A DNA stretch of 64,000 nt from Variovorax sp037204085 (GTDB lineage: Bacteria > Pseudomonadota > Gammaproteobacteria > Burkholderiales > Burkholderiaceae_C), in NCBI RefSeq assembly GCF_037204085.1, contig NZ_JBBCBW010000016.1, forward strand, positions 62,001 to 126,000. Direction: 5' to 3'. Position 1 is the stretch's first letter. Every line of letters begins with the position of its first letter. This document shows positions 8,151 through 15,895 of the stretch, piece after piece. A model generated the notes under the pieces. The model did no database searches, was not told where the DNA came from, and saw nothing but the letters and a program-made list of their open reading frames with translations. A program made the translations under genes and the position numbers.

Positions 8151-9118
8151 TGTTGAAGCTCACCTTCCTGGGCACGTCCTCAGGAGTCCCCACGCGCCAG
8201 CGCAACGTCTCCGGCCTTGCGGTGCAGACCGTGCTCGGCACCGACTGGTTCCTTGTCGATTGCGGCGAGGGCACGCAGCACCGGCTGCAGCAGACCCGGC
8301 TGTCATTGCACGACATGGCGGCGGTCTGCATCACGCATGTGCACGGTGACCACTGCTACGGCCTGCCGGGCCTGCTCGCGAGCGCGGGCATGGGCAAGCG
8401 CACCAGGCCGCTGAAGCTGATTGCGCCGCTGCCGGTGTGGCAATGGTTCGAAGCGACGCGCCGGTTGACGGACCTGCATCTGCCGTACGAAGTGGAGCAT
8501 GTCGACCTTGAAACCGGGGCGCTGGTGTACGAAGCCCCGGGCTTACGCATCGAGCGCCATGTGCTGCGGCATCGGGTGCCTAGCCACGCCTACCGCGTGC
8601 AGGTCGAAACCCGGCGCGTGCGGTTGAAGGCCGATGCGCTGCGTGCCGCCGGCCTGCCGCCCGGCCCCGCATGGCGCGCGCTGCAGAACGGCGAAGACGT
8701 ACCTTTCAACGGCGCGGTGCTGCGCAGTGCCGACTTTGCGGAGACGCAAATCGACACGGCAAGCGCGGTGCTTGGCGGCGACAACGCGGAGCCTGCGCTG
8801 CTGCGTGCGGCCTGCGAAGACGCTCAACTGCTGGTGCACGAGGCCACCTACACGCAGGAGGCGCTGGACAAGGTCGGCCCCGGGCCCATGCATAGCTCCG
8901 CGCGCCTGCTGGCGGAGTTTGCGCAGTCCGCCAAAGTGCCCAACCTGGTGCTGACGCACCTGAGCCCGCGCCACCAGAACGAAGAGGGAGTGGCGGCGCT
9001 GATGGCGGAAACCCAGGCCCACTACAGCGGCCACGCGTTCCTGGCCAACGACCTGGACGTTTTTGAACTCGACAGCGCCGGCAACGTGGCTGTCACCCGT
9101 GCCCGATCGGATGAATGA
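8147..9118 (+). CDS. rnz: Ribonuclease Z-type tRNA 3' endonuclease
   Basis: This is a 323-residue metallo-beta-lactamase-fold nuclease. The zinc motif THVHGDHCYGL (HxHxDH) is at about residues 63-73. The other metal ligands are in VHEATYT and LTHLSPRH. The flexible exosite arm that grips the tRNA elbow is visible as GLPPGPAWRALQNGEDV. RNase Z removes 3' trailers from tRNA precursors, leaving a 3'-OH, and stops at an encoded CCA. Its place between a zinc-ribbon gene (ATGA overlap) and rlaP suggests use on tRNA 3' ends during repair, or on the tRNA-like RNAs in the same operon. Whether this is the cell's only RNase Z cannot be told. Confidence 0.92.
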   Translation: MMLKLTFLGTSSGVPTRQRNVSGLAVQTVLGTDWFLVDCGEGTQHRLQQTRLSLHDMAAVCITHVHGDHCYGLPGLLASAGMGKRTRPLKLIAPLPVWQWFEATRRLTDLHLPYEVEHVDLETGALVYEAPGLRIERHVLRHRVPSHAYRVQVETRRVRLKADALRAAGLPPGPAWRALQNGEDVPFNGAVLRSADFAETQIDTASAVLGGDNAEPALLRAACEDAQLLVHEATYTQEALDKVGPGPMHSSARLLAEFAQSAKVPNLVLTHLSPRHQNEEGVAALMAETQAHYSGHAFLANDLDVFELDSAGNVAVTRARSDE

Positions 9119-9152
9119 GAGCATCCGGCGGCAAGAAGAAGATTTTTCATCC

Positions 9153-10010
9153 ATGAGCAACCAAGAAGAATTCCTGCGCTCGGCGCACCCCATCGATCCC
9201 GCCATGCGCGTGCAGATCATGGATGCCCTGCGCGACATCGAAACGCGCCATGACGTGACGGTGCTGTTCGCCTGCGAATCCGGCAGCCGCGGCTGGGGTT
9301 TTGCCTCGCCCGACAGCGACTACGACGTGCGCTTCATCTACGTGAACCGCCTGCCGTGGTACCTCACGGTCACGCCGCGCCGCGACGTGATTGAAGTGCC
9401 GATCAGCGGCGACCTCGACATCAACGGCTGGGACCTGCGCAAGGCGCTGGGCCTGATGCGCGAGTCGAACCCCACGCTGCTCGAATGGCTGCGCTCGCCG
9501 GTGGTGTACCGCGAAGACGAAGCGGCCATGCCGCGTTTTCGTGCGCTCTCGGAGGCGGTGTTTTCCAATGCGCGCGGCTGGCATCACTACGCGTCGATGG
9601 CGAAGAAGAACTTCCGCGAGCACCTGCAGGCTGACGAGGTGCGCTACAAGAAATACCTCTACGTGCTGCGCCCGCTGCTGGCCGCGCGATGGATCCGTAC
9701 GCAGCCCGGCGTGCCGCCGATGCGCTTTGCCGACCTGGCGCAGAAAACGCTCGACCCCGTGCGCGACGCCGCGCTGATCGAAGAAATCAACGCGCTGCTC
9801 GAAGTGAAGATGCGTGCCGGCGAAGCCGCGACGAGCCCGCGCTGGTCGGGCATTCACGCGTTCATCGAAAGCGAGCTGGCGGCCAACGCGGCCGAACCGA
9901 TCACGCCGCTGCCGCAGGCCGAGGGTGCGGGGCTCGATGCGTTTCTTTGCGAGACCGTGCTGCGCTTCGACGCGGCCGCTTCCGGTGCAAAGAAAGGAGG
10001 CCTCGCATGA
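9153..10010 (+). CDS. RlaP-type nucleotidyltransferase of the RNA repair pathway
   Basis: This 285-residue protein belongs to the DNA polymerase beta nucleotidyltransferase superfamily. The signature is GSRGWGF (44-50) followed by PDSDYDVRF, giving the catalytic Asp pair at 56 and 58. It matches the PF10127 family (RlaP, RNA-repair-associated), known from gene neighbourhoods with RtcA/RtcB and thought to modify RNA ends. The true reaction is not established. The start is uncertain: an in-frame ATG at 9111 overlaps the rnz stop and would add 14 residues, while 9153 (MSNQEEF) is where clear conservation begins. The stop overlaps the rtcA start. Confidence 0.88.
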   Translation: MSNQEEFLRSAHPIDPAMRVQIMDALRDIETRHDVTVLFACESGSRGWGFASPDSDYDVRFIYVNRLPWYLTVTPRRDVIEVPISGDLDINGWDLRKALGLMRESNPTLLEWLRSPVVYREDEAAMPRFRALSEAVFSNARGWHHYASMAKKNFREHLQADEVRYKKYLYVLRPLLAARWIRTQPGVPPMRFADLAQKTLDPVRDAALIEEINALLEVKMRAGEAATSPRWSGIHAFIESELAANAAEPITPLPQAEGAGLDAFLCETVLRFDAAASGAKKGGLA

Positions 10011-11044
10011 TCGAACTCGACGGCTCCCAAGGCGAGGGCGGCGGCCAGATCCTGCGCACCGGCCTTGCGCTGTCGGCGGCGACGGGCCAGCCTGTCGCCA
10101 TCGAGAAGATTCGCGCAGGCCGCGCCAAGCCGGGCCTGATGCGGCAGCATCTCGCCTGCGTCAACGCCGCGGCCGAGATCAGCGGCGCGCAGGTTGAAGG
10201 GGCCGAACTCGGATCGCAATCGCTGCGCTTCGTGCCCGGCCCGGTGCGTGCGGGTGAATACAGCTTCACGATTGCGAGCGCAGGCAGCTGCATGCTGGTG
10301 CTGCAAACGGTGCTGCCGCCGCTGTTGCTGGCCGGTGCGCCGAGCCTCGTGCATCTGCGCGGCGGCACGCACAACCCGATGGCGCCCCCGTTCCACTTTC
10401 TGGAGCGCGCCTTTGCGCCGCTGGTGCGCCGCATGGGCGCGGACCTGCAACTGGTGCTGCGCCGCTGCGGCTTTTATCCCGCCGGCGGCGGCGAGGTCGA
10501 TGCGACCATCGTTCCGTCGGCCGACGGGCTGAAGCCCTTCGACCTCGTCGAACGCGGCGTGCTGCTGTCAGGCCATGCCGAGTGCCTGGCGCCGGGGCTG
10601 GCACGGCACATTGCCGCCCGCGAGCTGGAAACGCTGGGCAAGGCGATGGGCTGGTCGGGCGAGCAACTGCGCGTTGGCACGGCGCGGCAGAACGAGGGGC
10701 CGGGCAACGCGCTGCTCGCCACGCTGGCCTACGAGCACGTGACCGAGGTTTTCACGGCCTTCGGCGAAAAGACGCTCAGCGCAGAGCAGGTGGCGCATGC
10801 ACTGGTAAGGGAGCTGCGCGACTTCCAGAAGAGCCAGGCGGCCGTGGGGCCGCATCTGGCCGACCAGCTGGCGCTGCTGCTGGGCTTGGCCGCATGGCAA
10901 AGCGGCGGTGCCGGCACCTTTACGTGCAGCGAGGTGACCGAGCACACGCGAACCAACTGCGCCGTGATCGAGCGCTTTCTGCCGGTGCGCTATGCCATCG
11001 AAGAAGCCGCGGACGCGGCCACCGTGAAGGTGGCGCGGGCCTGA
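10007..11044 (+). CDS. rtcA: RtcA, RNA 3'-terminal phosphate cyclase
   Basis: The protein has 345 residues. RtcA uses ATP to turn an RNA 3'-phosphate into a 2',3'-cyclic phosphate, a substrate form for RtcB. The family signature GEGGGQILRTGLALS is at residues 9-23, and the adenylylated histidine is in EHTRTNCAVI (His313). A strong ribosome binding site AAAGGAGG lies at 9993-10000, and the ATG overlaps the rlaP stop (ATGA). It is the last gene of the RtcR operon. The next gene is convergent, with its stop 10 bp away. No obvious terminator was found between them. Confidence 0.97.
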   Translation: MIELDGSQGEGGGQILRTGLALSAATGQPVAIEKIRAGRAKPGLMRQHLACVNAAAEISGAQVEGAELGSQSLRFVPGPVRAGEYSFTIASAGSCMLVLQTVLPPLLLAGAPSLVHLRGGTHNPMAPPFHFLERAFAPLVRRMGADLQLVLRRCGFYPAGGGEVDATIVPSADGLKPFDLVERGVLLSGHAECLAPGLARHIAARELETLGKAMGWSGEQLRVGTARQNEGPGNALLATLAYEHVTEVFTAFGEKTLSAEQVAHALVRELRDFQKSQAAVGPHLADQLALLLGLAAWQSGGAGTFTCSEVTEHTRTNCAVIERFLPVRYAIEEAADAATVKVARA

Positions 11045-11053
11045 GCGGGGGCC

Positions 11054-11416
11054 TTACAGGCCGGCTTGCTGCGTGAACGAAACGGCGGGCTTGCTGTAAG
11101 CCGATGGCACCTGGTCGCGGTAGAAGGAGGCGCGGTTGTCCAGGAGGTTCTGCAGCGGATCGCGCGCGGCGGCCACGGCCTGGGCGTGCACCGCATTGCG
11201 GTCGAGCGAGGATTGGACGGCCACCACGCCTTCGGCGGCGCTGTCCGAATACGTGTTGCCGCCGCGTGCGGCGGCCACGGCTTCGGCCTGCACGTCCACA
11301 CGGTTGGCGTACGACGTGAGGGCCTGCACGCCTTCGTAGGTTTCGGCATGTGCACCCGCGGCGCCCAGCATGGCGAGTGCGGCGGCGGAAACGGCGATGA
11401 GTTGCTTCGTGTTCAT
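11054..11416 (-). CDS. Small secreted DUF4148-like protein
   Basis: This 120-residue protein has a clear Sec signal peptide: MNTKQLIAVSAAALAML followed by an Ala-rich stretch ending in AHA. The mature part is polar and helical, with an internal repeat (VQAEAVAAARGG and VHAQAVAAARDP). Small exported proteins of this kind are common in Burkholderiales and have no known function. An AG-rich site and the sequence TTGACTGAAAG lie just upstream of the start. A longer in-frame extension to 11908 overlaps the cyclase gene and is rejected. Confidence 0.7.
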   Translation of the reverse strand: MNTKQLIAVSAAALAMLGAAGAHAETYEGVQALTSYANRVDVQAEAVAAARGGNTYSDSAAEGVVAVQSSLDRNAVHAQAVAAARDPLQNLLDNRASFYRDQVPSAYSKPAVSFTQQAGL

Positions 11417-11535
11417 GGTGAGAGTCCCCTTGACTGAAAGTGGTGTGGTCGGCGGACATTCGTCGTTGCCACAGATGCAGTGTGAAACTGCGCCGCGGCC
11501 TGCGCTGTGCGTTTGCGCACCGCTTTTGGCAACTG

Positions 11536-13203
11536 CTACAGGGGCGCTGCCGAGGGGGCGTGCTGCGAACAGATCACCGCAAGCGGTTCGGAACGCCCAC
11601 GCACCACCAGTGTGTCGACCTGCTCCGCGGCGTGCGCAAGGCCGGCCTGCTGCGCCGCGAACAGAGAAACTACCAGCCGCGATGAGGCCACCTTGGAATG
11701 GTCCTGCAGCCGGCTTGCCGTGTTGACCACTTCGCCGATGGCGGTGAAGGTGGTCGTGTCGAGGTAGCCCACTTCGCCCACTGCCGCGCGCCCGGCGTGC
11801 AGGCCCATGCCAAAGTCCAGCCGCTGGCCGAACTGGGCCTCGAAGCCTTCGCTCCAGGCGTCCATGCGCTCGCCGATGAGCTCTGTCGCGCGCAGCGCCT
11901 GGCGGCATGCGGTGGGCAGGTCGGTCTCGAGTCCGAAGATCGCCATCACGCTGTCGCCGATGAACTGGTTAGGCACGCCGCCGCTTTCGCGCACGGCGGC
12001 ACCCACCGTCGCAAAGTAGCGGTCGAGCACATAGGCCAGGTCGAATGGCCATTGCCTCTCCGACAAGCCCGACCAGCGCCGCAGGTCCACGAACAGGATG
12101 GCCACGTCGTGCTCGCGGCCGAAGCTGCTGACCGGCGCGGGCCGTCCGCCGTTGGGCGGTGGCGCAAACAGCGGAGTGACCTCGATGTCGCCGCGCGGCC
12201 GCAGCTGGCAGGCGAGCCGCACGTCGTTGGGCGCACGCACACGCTCCAGCGTCCGTTGCTCGTCGCGGCCGGGCTCGCCGATGTGTTCGGCGGGGCCGAG
12301 CACGCGCACGCGGCATGTCGAGCAGCGCGCCCGGCCGCCGCACACCGAAAGATGGGCAATGCCGTGCGAGCGGCTTGCTTCCAGCACGCTCCAGCCGCGC
12401 GGCACTTGCACGGTGCGGCCGGGGTAGCGCAGCAAAATCGAAGGCCCGCGCGGCCGGCGCGCGAACCAGTTGCGCGCTCCATAGGCTGCCAGCAGGGCGG
12501 CCAGGCCGAGTGCGTAGAAGAACTTGATGCTGGTTTCCGCGGCGTCGAGTGCCCGGCCCTGGGCCGGCGTCGGCAGCACTGCGGGCGGCACGCCGGTCCA
12601 CTGGAACTCGCGCCCTATCGAAACGAAGCCCATCGCCGCGGTGAGCGGCAGCACGACCGCGAAGGCCAGGAGCAAATGGGAGAAACGGCGGTAGCCCGGC
12701 CGTGCCCGCAGCGCAAAGTGCATGCCGATGCAGCCATGGGTCCAGGCCGCGAACATCATCGCGAGCTGTGCGCTTGCGCCCGGCAGGCTCCACAGCCCCC
12801 AGACCACGCGTACATAGGAACCTTCGATGCCGTAAGCCTGGTGGGCGCCGCGCATGGCCGTCAGGTGCGCGGCCATCAGCAGCGGCAGCGCGAATCCCAG
12901 CAGTATGCGAAGACCCTCGAGCGGCGGCATGCGCAGCGTGCGGCGCTCCCACAGCGCGGCCACTGCAAGTGCCAGGTGAACGGTGGCGGCACCGTACAGC
13001 AGCAGCGTGCCCGGCAGGCCGTGCCAGAAGTGCTGCACGCCGCGCAGCACCGTCTCGGCCGCGGCAAAGGAGACGATGCCCAGCGAATGGTTGAGCAAAT
13101 GCGCCGTCACATAGGCCATCAGCACGAGCCCGCTCGCCCAACGGAGATTGCGCCGGGTCGGCAGTCTCGGCAAAAAAGGGGCTAGAGGGGAACGTCTGTC
13201 CAT
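11536..13203 (-). CDS. Cytochrome-b-like membrane anchor, [2Fe-2S] ferredoxin and class III nucleotide cyclase fusion
   Basis: The protein has 555 residues and three parts. Residues 1-220 form a multi-helix membrane domain like the succinate dehydrogenase cytochrome b subunit, with His residues suited to heme binding. Residues about 230-320 are a plant-type ferredoxin domain with CGGRARCSTCRV plus a fourth Cys in LACQL. The C-terminal 190 residues are a class III adenylate/guanylate cyclase with metal Asp residues in LFVDLRRWS and QFIGDSVMAIFG. The usual substrate-specifying Lys (KxxGD) is Gln, and the partner Asp position (FTAIGEVVN) holds Thr, so the nucleotide used is uncertain. Redox-controlled cyclases with an SQR-like anchor are known (S. 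meliloti CyaC). It is divergent from a Crp-family regulator. Confidence 0.88.
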   Translation of the reverse strand: MDRRSPLAPFLPRLPTRRNLRWASGLVLMAYVTAHLLNHSLGIVSFAAAETVLRGVQHFWHGLPGTLLLYGAATVHLALAVAALWERRTLRMPPLEGLRILLGFALPLLMAAHLTAMRGAHQAYGIEGSYVRVVWGLWSLPGASAQLAMMFAAWTHGCIGMHFALRARPGYRRFSHLLLAFAVVLPLTAAMGFVSIGREFQWTGVPPAVLPTPAQGRALDAAETSIKFFYALGLAALLAAYGARNWFARRPRGPSILLRYPGRTVQVPRGWSVLEASRSHGIAHLSVCGGRARCSTCRVRVLGPAEHIGEPGRDEQRTLERVRAPNDVRLACQLRPRGDIEVTPLFAPPPNGGRPAPVSSFGREHDVAILFVDLRRWSGLSERQWPFDLAYVLDRYFATVGAAVRESGGVPNQFIGDSVMAIFGLETDLPTACRQALRATELIGERMDAWSEGFEAQFGQRLDFGMGLHAGRAAVGEVGYLDTTTFTAIGEVVNTASRLQDHSKVASSRLVVSLFAAQQAGLAHAAEQVDTLVVRGRSEPLAVICSQHAPSAAPL

Positions 13204-13256
13204 GAACGGGTTCGAAGGGGCACCCGAGCATAATGCGCGCGCCCCTCTCACCCGGC

Positions 13257-13982
13257 ATGGCCCCAACCACTCCTTCGACCACTCTTCGCTCCAGCCTTGC
13301 GCTGCGCCGCATCGCGCTGCTCGAGGGCCTTTCCGACCAGCGGCTGGACCTGCTCGCGCAGCAGTGCCTGTGGCACAGCGTGGAGGCCGGCAAGCCGTTG
13401 CTGCTGCGCGCCGAACAGCAAGGCGACGTGTTCCTGCTGGTTTCGGGGCGGGTGCGGGTGACCACCTATTCTGCCAACGGCCGGCAGGTCACCTTCAGGG
13501 ATTCGGAAGCCGGCGAGCACTTCGGCGACATTGCCGCCATCGACGGCGGGCCGCGCTCCGCCGACGTGGTCACGCTCGAACCCAGTGTGCTCGCCAGCCT
13601 GGACCGGCTCTCCTTCATGGCCCTGCTGCGCGACGAGCCGGTGGTGGCCGAGCGCGTGATGCAGCGGCTCGCTTCACTGGTGCGGCAGCTGTCGGAACGC
13701 GTGATCGACCTGAGCACGCTGGGTGTGCAGAACCGCTTGCATGCCGAGCTGCTGCGGCTCGCACGGATCGCAGGCGTTGAAGGCAACCAGTCGAGGCTCG
13801 ACCCGGCGCCCAAGCACGCGGCCCTGGCCAGCCAGATCAGCACCAACCGCGAGCAAGTGACCCGCGAACTCAACGTGCTGGTGCGCAGCGGCGTGCTGCG
13901 CAAGGACGGCAAGGCCCTGCTGGTGGCCGACGCCGCGCGGCTCGAGCGCATGGTGTCGCAAGTGCGCGGCGACGCGGGTTGA
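13257..13982 (+). CDS. Crp/Fnr-family transcriptional regulator
   Basis: The protein has about 241 residues from ATG 13257; an in-frame ATG at 13233 would add 8. The N-terminal cyclic-nucleotide-binding fold covers residues about 20-140 (DVFLLVSGRVRVTTYS, GEHFGDIAAIDGGPRSADVV). A C-terminal winged helix has the recognition helix SQISTNREQVTRELNVL. The cAMP-contacting Arg-Ser pair of Crp is represented by GPRSADV, so cyclic-nucleotide binding is plausible. It starts 53 bp from the divergent cyclase gene, which suggests a cyclase-effector pair in which one product signals through the other. That link is inference. Confidence 0.9.
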   Translation: MAPTTPSTTLRSSLALRRIALLEGLSDQRLDLLAQQCLWHSVEAGKPLLLRAEQQGDVFLLVSGRVRVTTYSANGRQVTFRDSEAGEHFGDIAAIDGGPRSADVVTLEPSVLASLDRLSFMALLRDEPVVAERVMQRLASLVRQLSERVIDLSTLGVQNRLHAELLRLARIAGVEGNQSRLDPAPKHAALASQISTNREQVTRELNVLVRSGVLRKDGKALLVADAARLERMVSQVRGDAG

Positions 13983-14000
13983 GCCAGCGGCCTGGCCGAA

Positions 14001-14474
14001 TCAGTTCCAGCGTCCGCGCAGGCCTGCCAGGCTGAAGCGGCCCGCGCCCAGCAGCACCACGGCCAGCGCGCCGAACAGGTACAGGCCCTGCAGTTCGAGC
14101 GCCCAGCCGCCCTGCTTGGTCAGGGCGAACAGGTCGGCCATGTGCACCAGGCCGAAGGCCGCAAGCATGTTGATGACGACCACGCCGGCGGCGGCGCGGG
14201 TCCAGAAGCCGGCAATCATGAGCAGCGGCGCCGCGATCTCGCCCACGTACACCAGGTAAGCCAGCCCGCCCGGAAGGCCGGCCTTCACCAGCATGGCGCT
14301 GACGAAGCCCACGCCGGCCGAGATCTTGAAAATGCCGTGCAGCAGCACGAGCACGCCGATGGCCACGCGCAGCAGCAGCTTGCCGGAATCGTCCAGCGTG
14401 GCGGGCGAGGGAGAAGCGAACGAAGATGCGATCGGCGCACGCGCGGAGTCGGCGGCTACGGCCTGGGTGTTCAT
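14001..14474 (-). CDS. DoxX-family membrane protein
   Basis: This 157-residue protein has about four transmembrane helices after a 25-residue hydrophilic N-terminus. The DoxX fold is recognised from LLRVAIGVLVLLHGIFKI, GLAYLVYVGEIAAPLLMI and VVINMLAAFGLVH. DoxX/YphA proteins are inner-membrane proteins linked to quinone or sulfur redox stress, with no firm activity for this subgroup. It is convergent with the Crp-family gene, with an 18-bp gap. Confidence 0.85.
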   Translation of the reverse strand: MNTQAVAADSARAPIASSFASPSPATLDDSGKLLLRVAIGVLVLLHGIFKISAGVGFVSAMLVKAGLPGGLAYLVYVGEIAAPLLMIAGFWTRAAAGVVVINMLAAFGLVHMADLFALTKQGGWALELQGLYLFGALAVVLLGAGRFSLAGLRGRWN

Positions 14475-14633
14475 GGCAGATCCTTGAGGAAAGTTGAAAG
14501 CCCGCCGCGGAGTGCGGCGGTTGCGGTTCCAGTGTGCGCAGCCGCGGCCGGCGCGGCTGTGCGTTTACGCACACGTTTGCACAGGTGCCCGAAGAATCCT
14601 GCAGGCCCGACGCCGTCCTGCTACGCTTGCACC

Positions 14634-14690
14634 GCCCGCCACACGGCGGGCTTTTTTCTGCGCCGCCACACGGCGGGCTTTTTCTGCGCA
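14634..14690 (+). repeat. Tandem near-duplicate of a hairpin plus T-run just before the TSUP gene
   Basis: GCCCGCC-ACAC-GGCGGGC-TTTTTT (14634-14657) is a strong intrinsic-terminator shape. A second copy, CCGCCACACGGCGGGC followed by TTTTT (about 14663-14682), follows directly. The repeat unit is about 27 bp. The second T-run ends only about 15 bases before ATG 14698, so on a transcript of that gene it would sit over the leader and ribosome binding area. It may be a duplicated terminator or an attenuator. Confidence 0.65.
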
Positions 14691-14697
14691 GCCTTCC

Positions 14698-15456
14698 ATG
14701 CTCTTTCCTGTCATCACCGATCCGCATTTCTATGCGGTTGCCGTTCCGGCCGTGCTGTTGCTCGGCATCAGCAAGAGCGGGTTCGGCGCCGGCTTCGGTT
14801 CGCTCGCGGTGCCGCTGATGGCGCTCGCGGTCACGGTGCCGCAGGCCGCGGCCATCCTGATGCCGCTGCTGCTGTTGATGGACTTGCTCGGGATTGCCGC
14901 CTTCCGGCGCGACTTCGACCGGGCTTTGCTCAAGTTCCTGGTTCCGTTCGGGCTGCTCGGCACGGTCATCGGCACGCTGCTGTTTCGAACGCTTTCGGCG
15001 CCCACCGTGGCGGGCATCGTCGGCGTGTTCACGCTGCTGTTTCTTGCGCAGCGGCTGGTGTTTCCGCCCAAGCCGGACGACCCGCTGCCTTCGCGCGCCG
15101 TGGGCGCGGCGCTCACCGCGGTGTCGGGTTTCACGAGCTTCATTGCCCACGCCGGCGGGCCGCCCATCAACGCCTATGTGATTCCGCTGCGGCTCAAGCC
15201 GGTGGTGTTCACGGCCACCATGGCCTACTTCTTCTTCGTGGTGAACCTGAGCAAGTGGATTCCGTACGCCTGGCTCGGCCTCATCGACCTGCGCACCCTG
15301 GCCACATCGGCGGTGCTGATGCCTCTTGCGCCGCTCGGCGTGTGGGTCGGCATTCGCATTGCGCGGCGTATCAGCGCAACGTGGTTCTACCGCTTCCTGT
15401 ACCTCGGCATGCTGCTGACCGGGCTCAAGCTCGTCTACGACGGGTTTCTTGCCTGA
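14698..15456 (+). CDS. TSUP-family (TauE/SafE) membrane exporter
   Basis: This 252-residue integral membrane protein has 7-8 hydrophobic helices. The family pattern is GISKSGFGAGFGSLAVPLMA near the N-terminus and a second related block FIAHAGGPPINAYVIPLRL in the middle. TSUP proteins move sulfite, sulfoacetate or other small organic anions. Specificity is not predictable here. The start at 14698 is chosen because longer in-frame starts run back through the terminator-like repeat and give non-membrane sequence. Confidence 0.85.
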   Translation: MLFPVITDPHFYAVAVPAVLLLGISKSGFGAGFGSLAVPLMALAVTVPQAAAILMPLLLLMDLLGIAAFRRDFDRALLKFLVPFGLLGTVIGTLLFRTLSAPTVAGIVGVFTLLFLAQRLVFPPKPDDPLPSRAVGAALTAVSGFTSFIAHAGGPPINAYVIPLRLKPVVFTATMAYFFFVVNLSKWIPYAWLGLIDLRTLATSAVLMPLAPLGVWVGIRIARRISATWFYRFLYLGMLLTGLKLVYDGFLA

Positions 15457-15471
15457 GCCCGGCGCGCCCGG

Positions 15472-15831
15472 TCAGAACTCGACGATCGACTTGAACCCGC
15501 CGAAAATCATCCGCTTCGCATCGAAGGGCATGGTCTTCGGGTCCATCGCGGCAATGCGCGGGTCGGCCATGACCTTGGCGTTGACCGTGTCGCGGTGCTT
15601 GCGCGACTTGTAGACGATCCACGAGAAGGCCACCGTTTCGTCCGCCTTCTGCTTCACGCTCTGCGGAAACGAAGTGAACTTGCCGGGTTTCACATCGTCG
15701 GCGATGCACTCCACGTATTCGAGCGCGCCGTATTCCATCCAGATCTTGCCGGCCTTGCGCGCCAGCTTGCGATACGCCTCGACGTTGTTCGAGGGAACGG
15801 GAACCAGAAAGCCATCGACATAGCGAGCCAT
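15472..15831 (-). CDS. DUF1428-family protein
   Basis: The protein has 119 residues, starts MARYVDGFLVPVP, and has a ferredoxin-like alpha+beta fold typical of DUF1428 (the YbaA group). Conserved blocks are NVEAYRKLARKAG, WMEYGALEYVECIADDV and VFSWIVYKSRKHRD-like FSWIVYKSRKHR. There is no known activity. A good ribosome binding site (AAGGAGA) precedes ATG 15831. It follows the MFS gene on the same strand and is probably the last gene of that unit. Confidence 0.85.
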   Translation of the reverse strand: MARYVDGFLVPVPSNNVEAYRKLARKAGKIWMEYGALEYVECIADDVKPGKFTSFPQSVKQKADETVAFSWIVYKSRKHRDTVNAKVMADPRIAAMDPKTMPFDAKRMIFGGFKSIVEF

Positions 15832-15895
15832 TGGAAGTCTCCTTGAAAGAAACGGAAAGTAGAAAAGAAAGGCGGGCCGCCGAATGGGCGAGCCC

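Noticed and set aside
11417..11908. N-terminal extension of the secreted protein gene to 11908
   Set aside because: It would run antisense-free into the cyclase reading region and lose the signal peptide; ATG 11416 starts a clear signal sequence.
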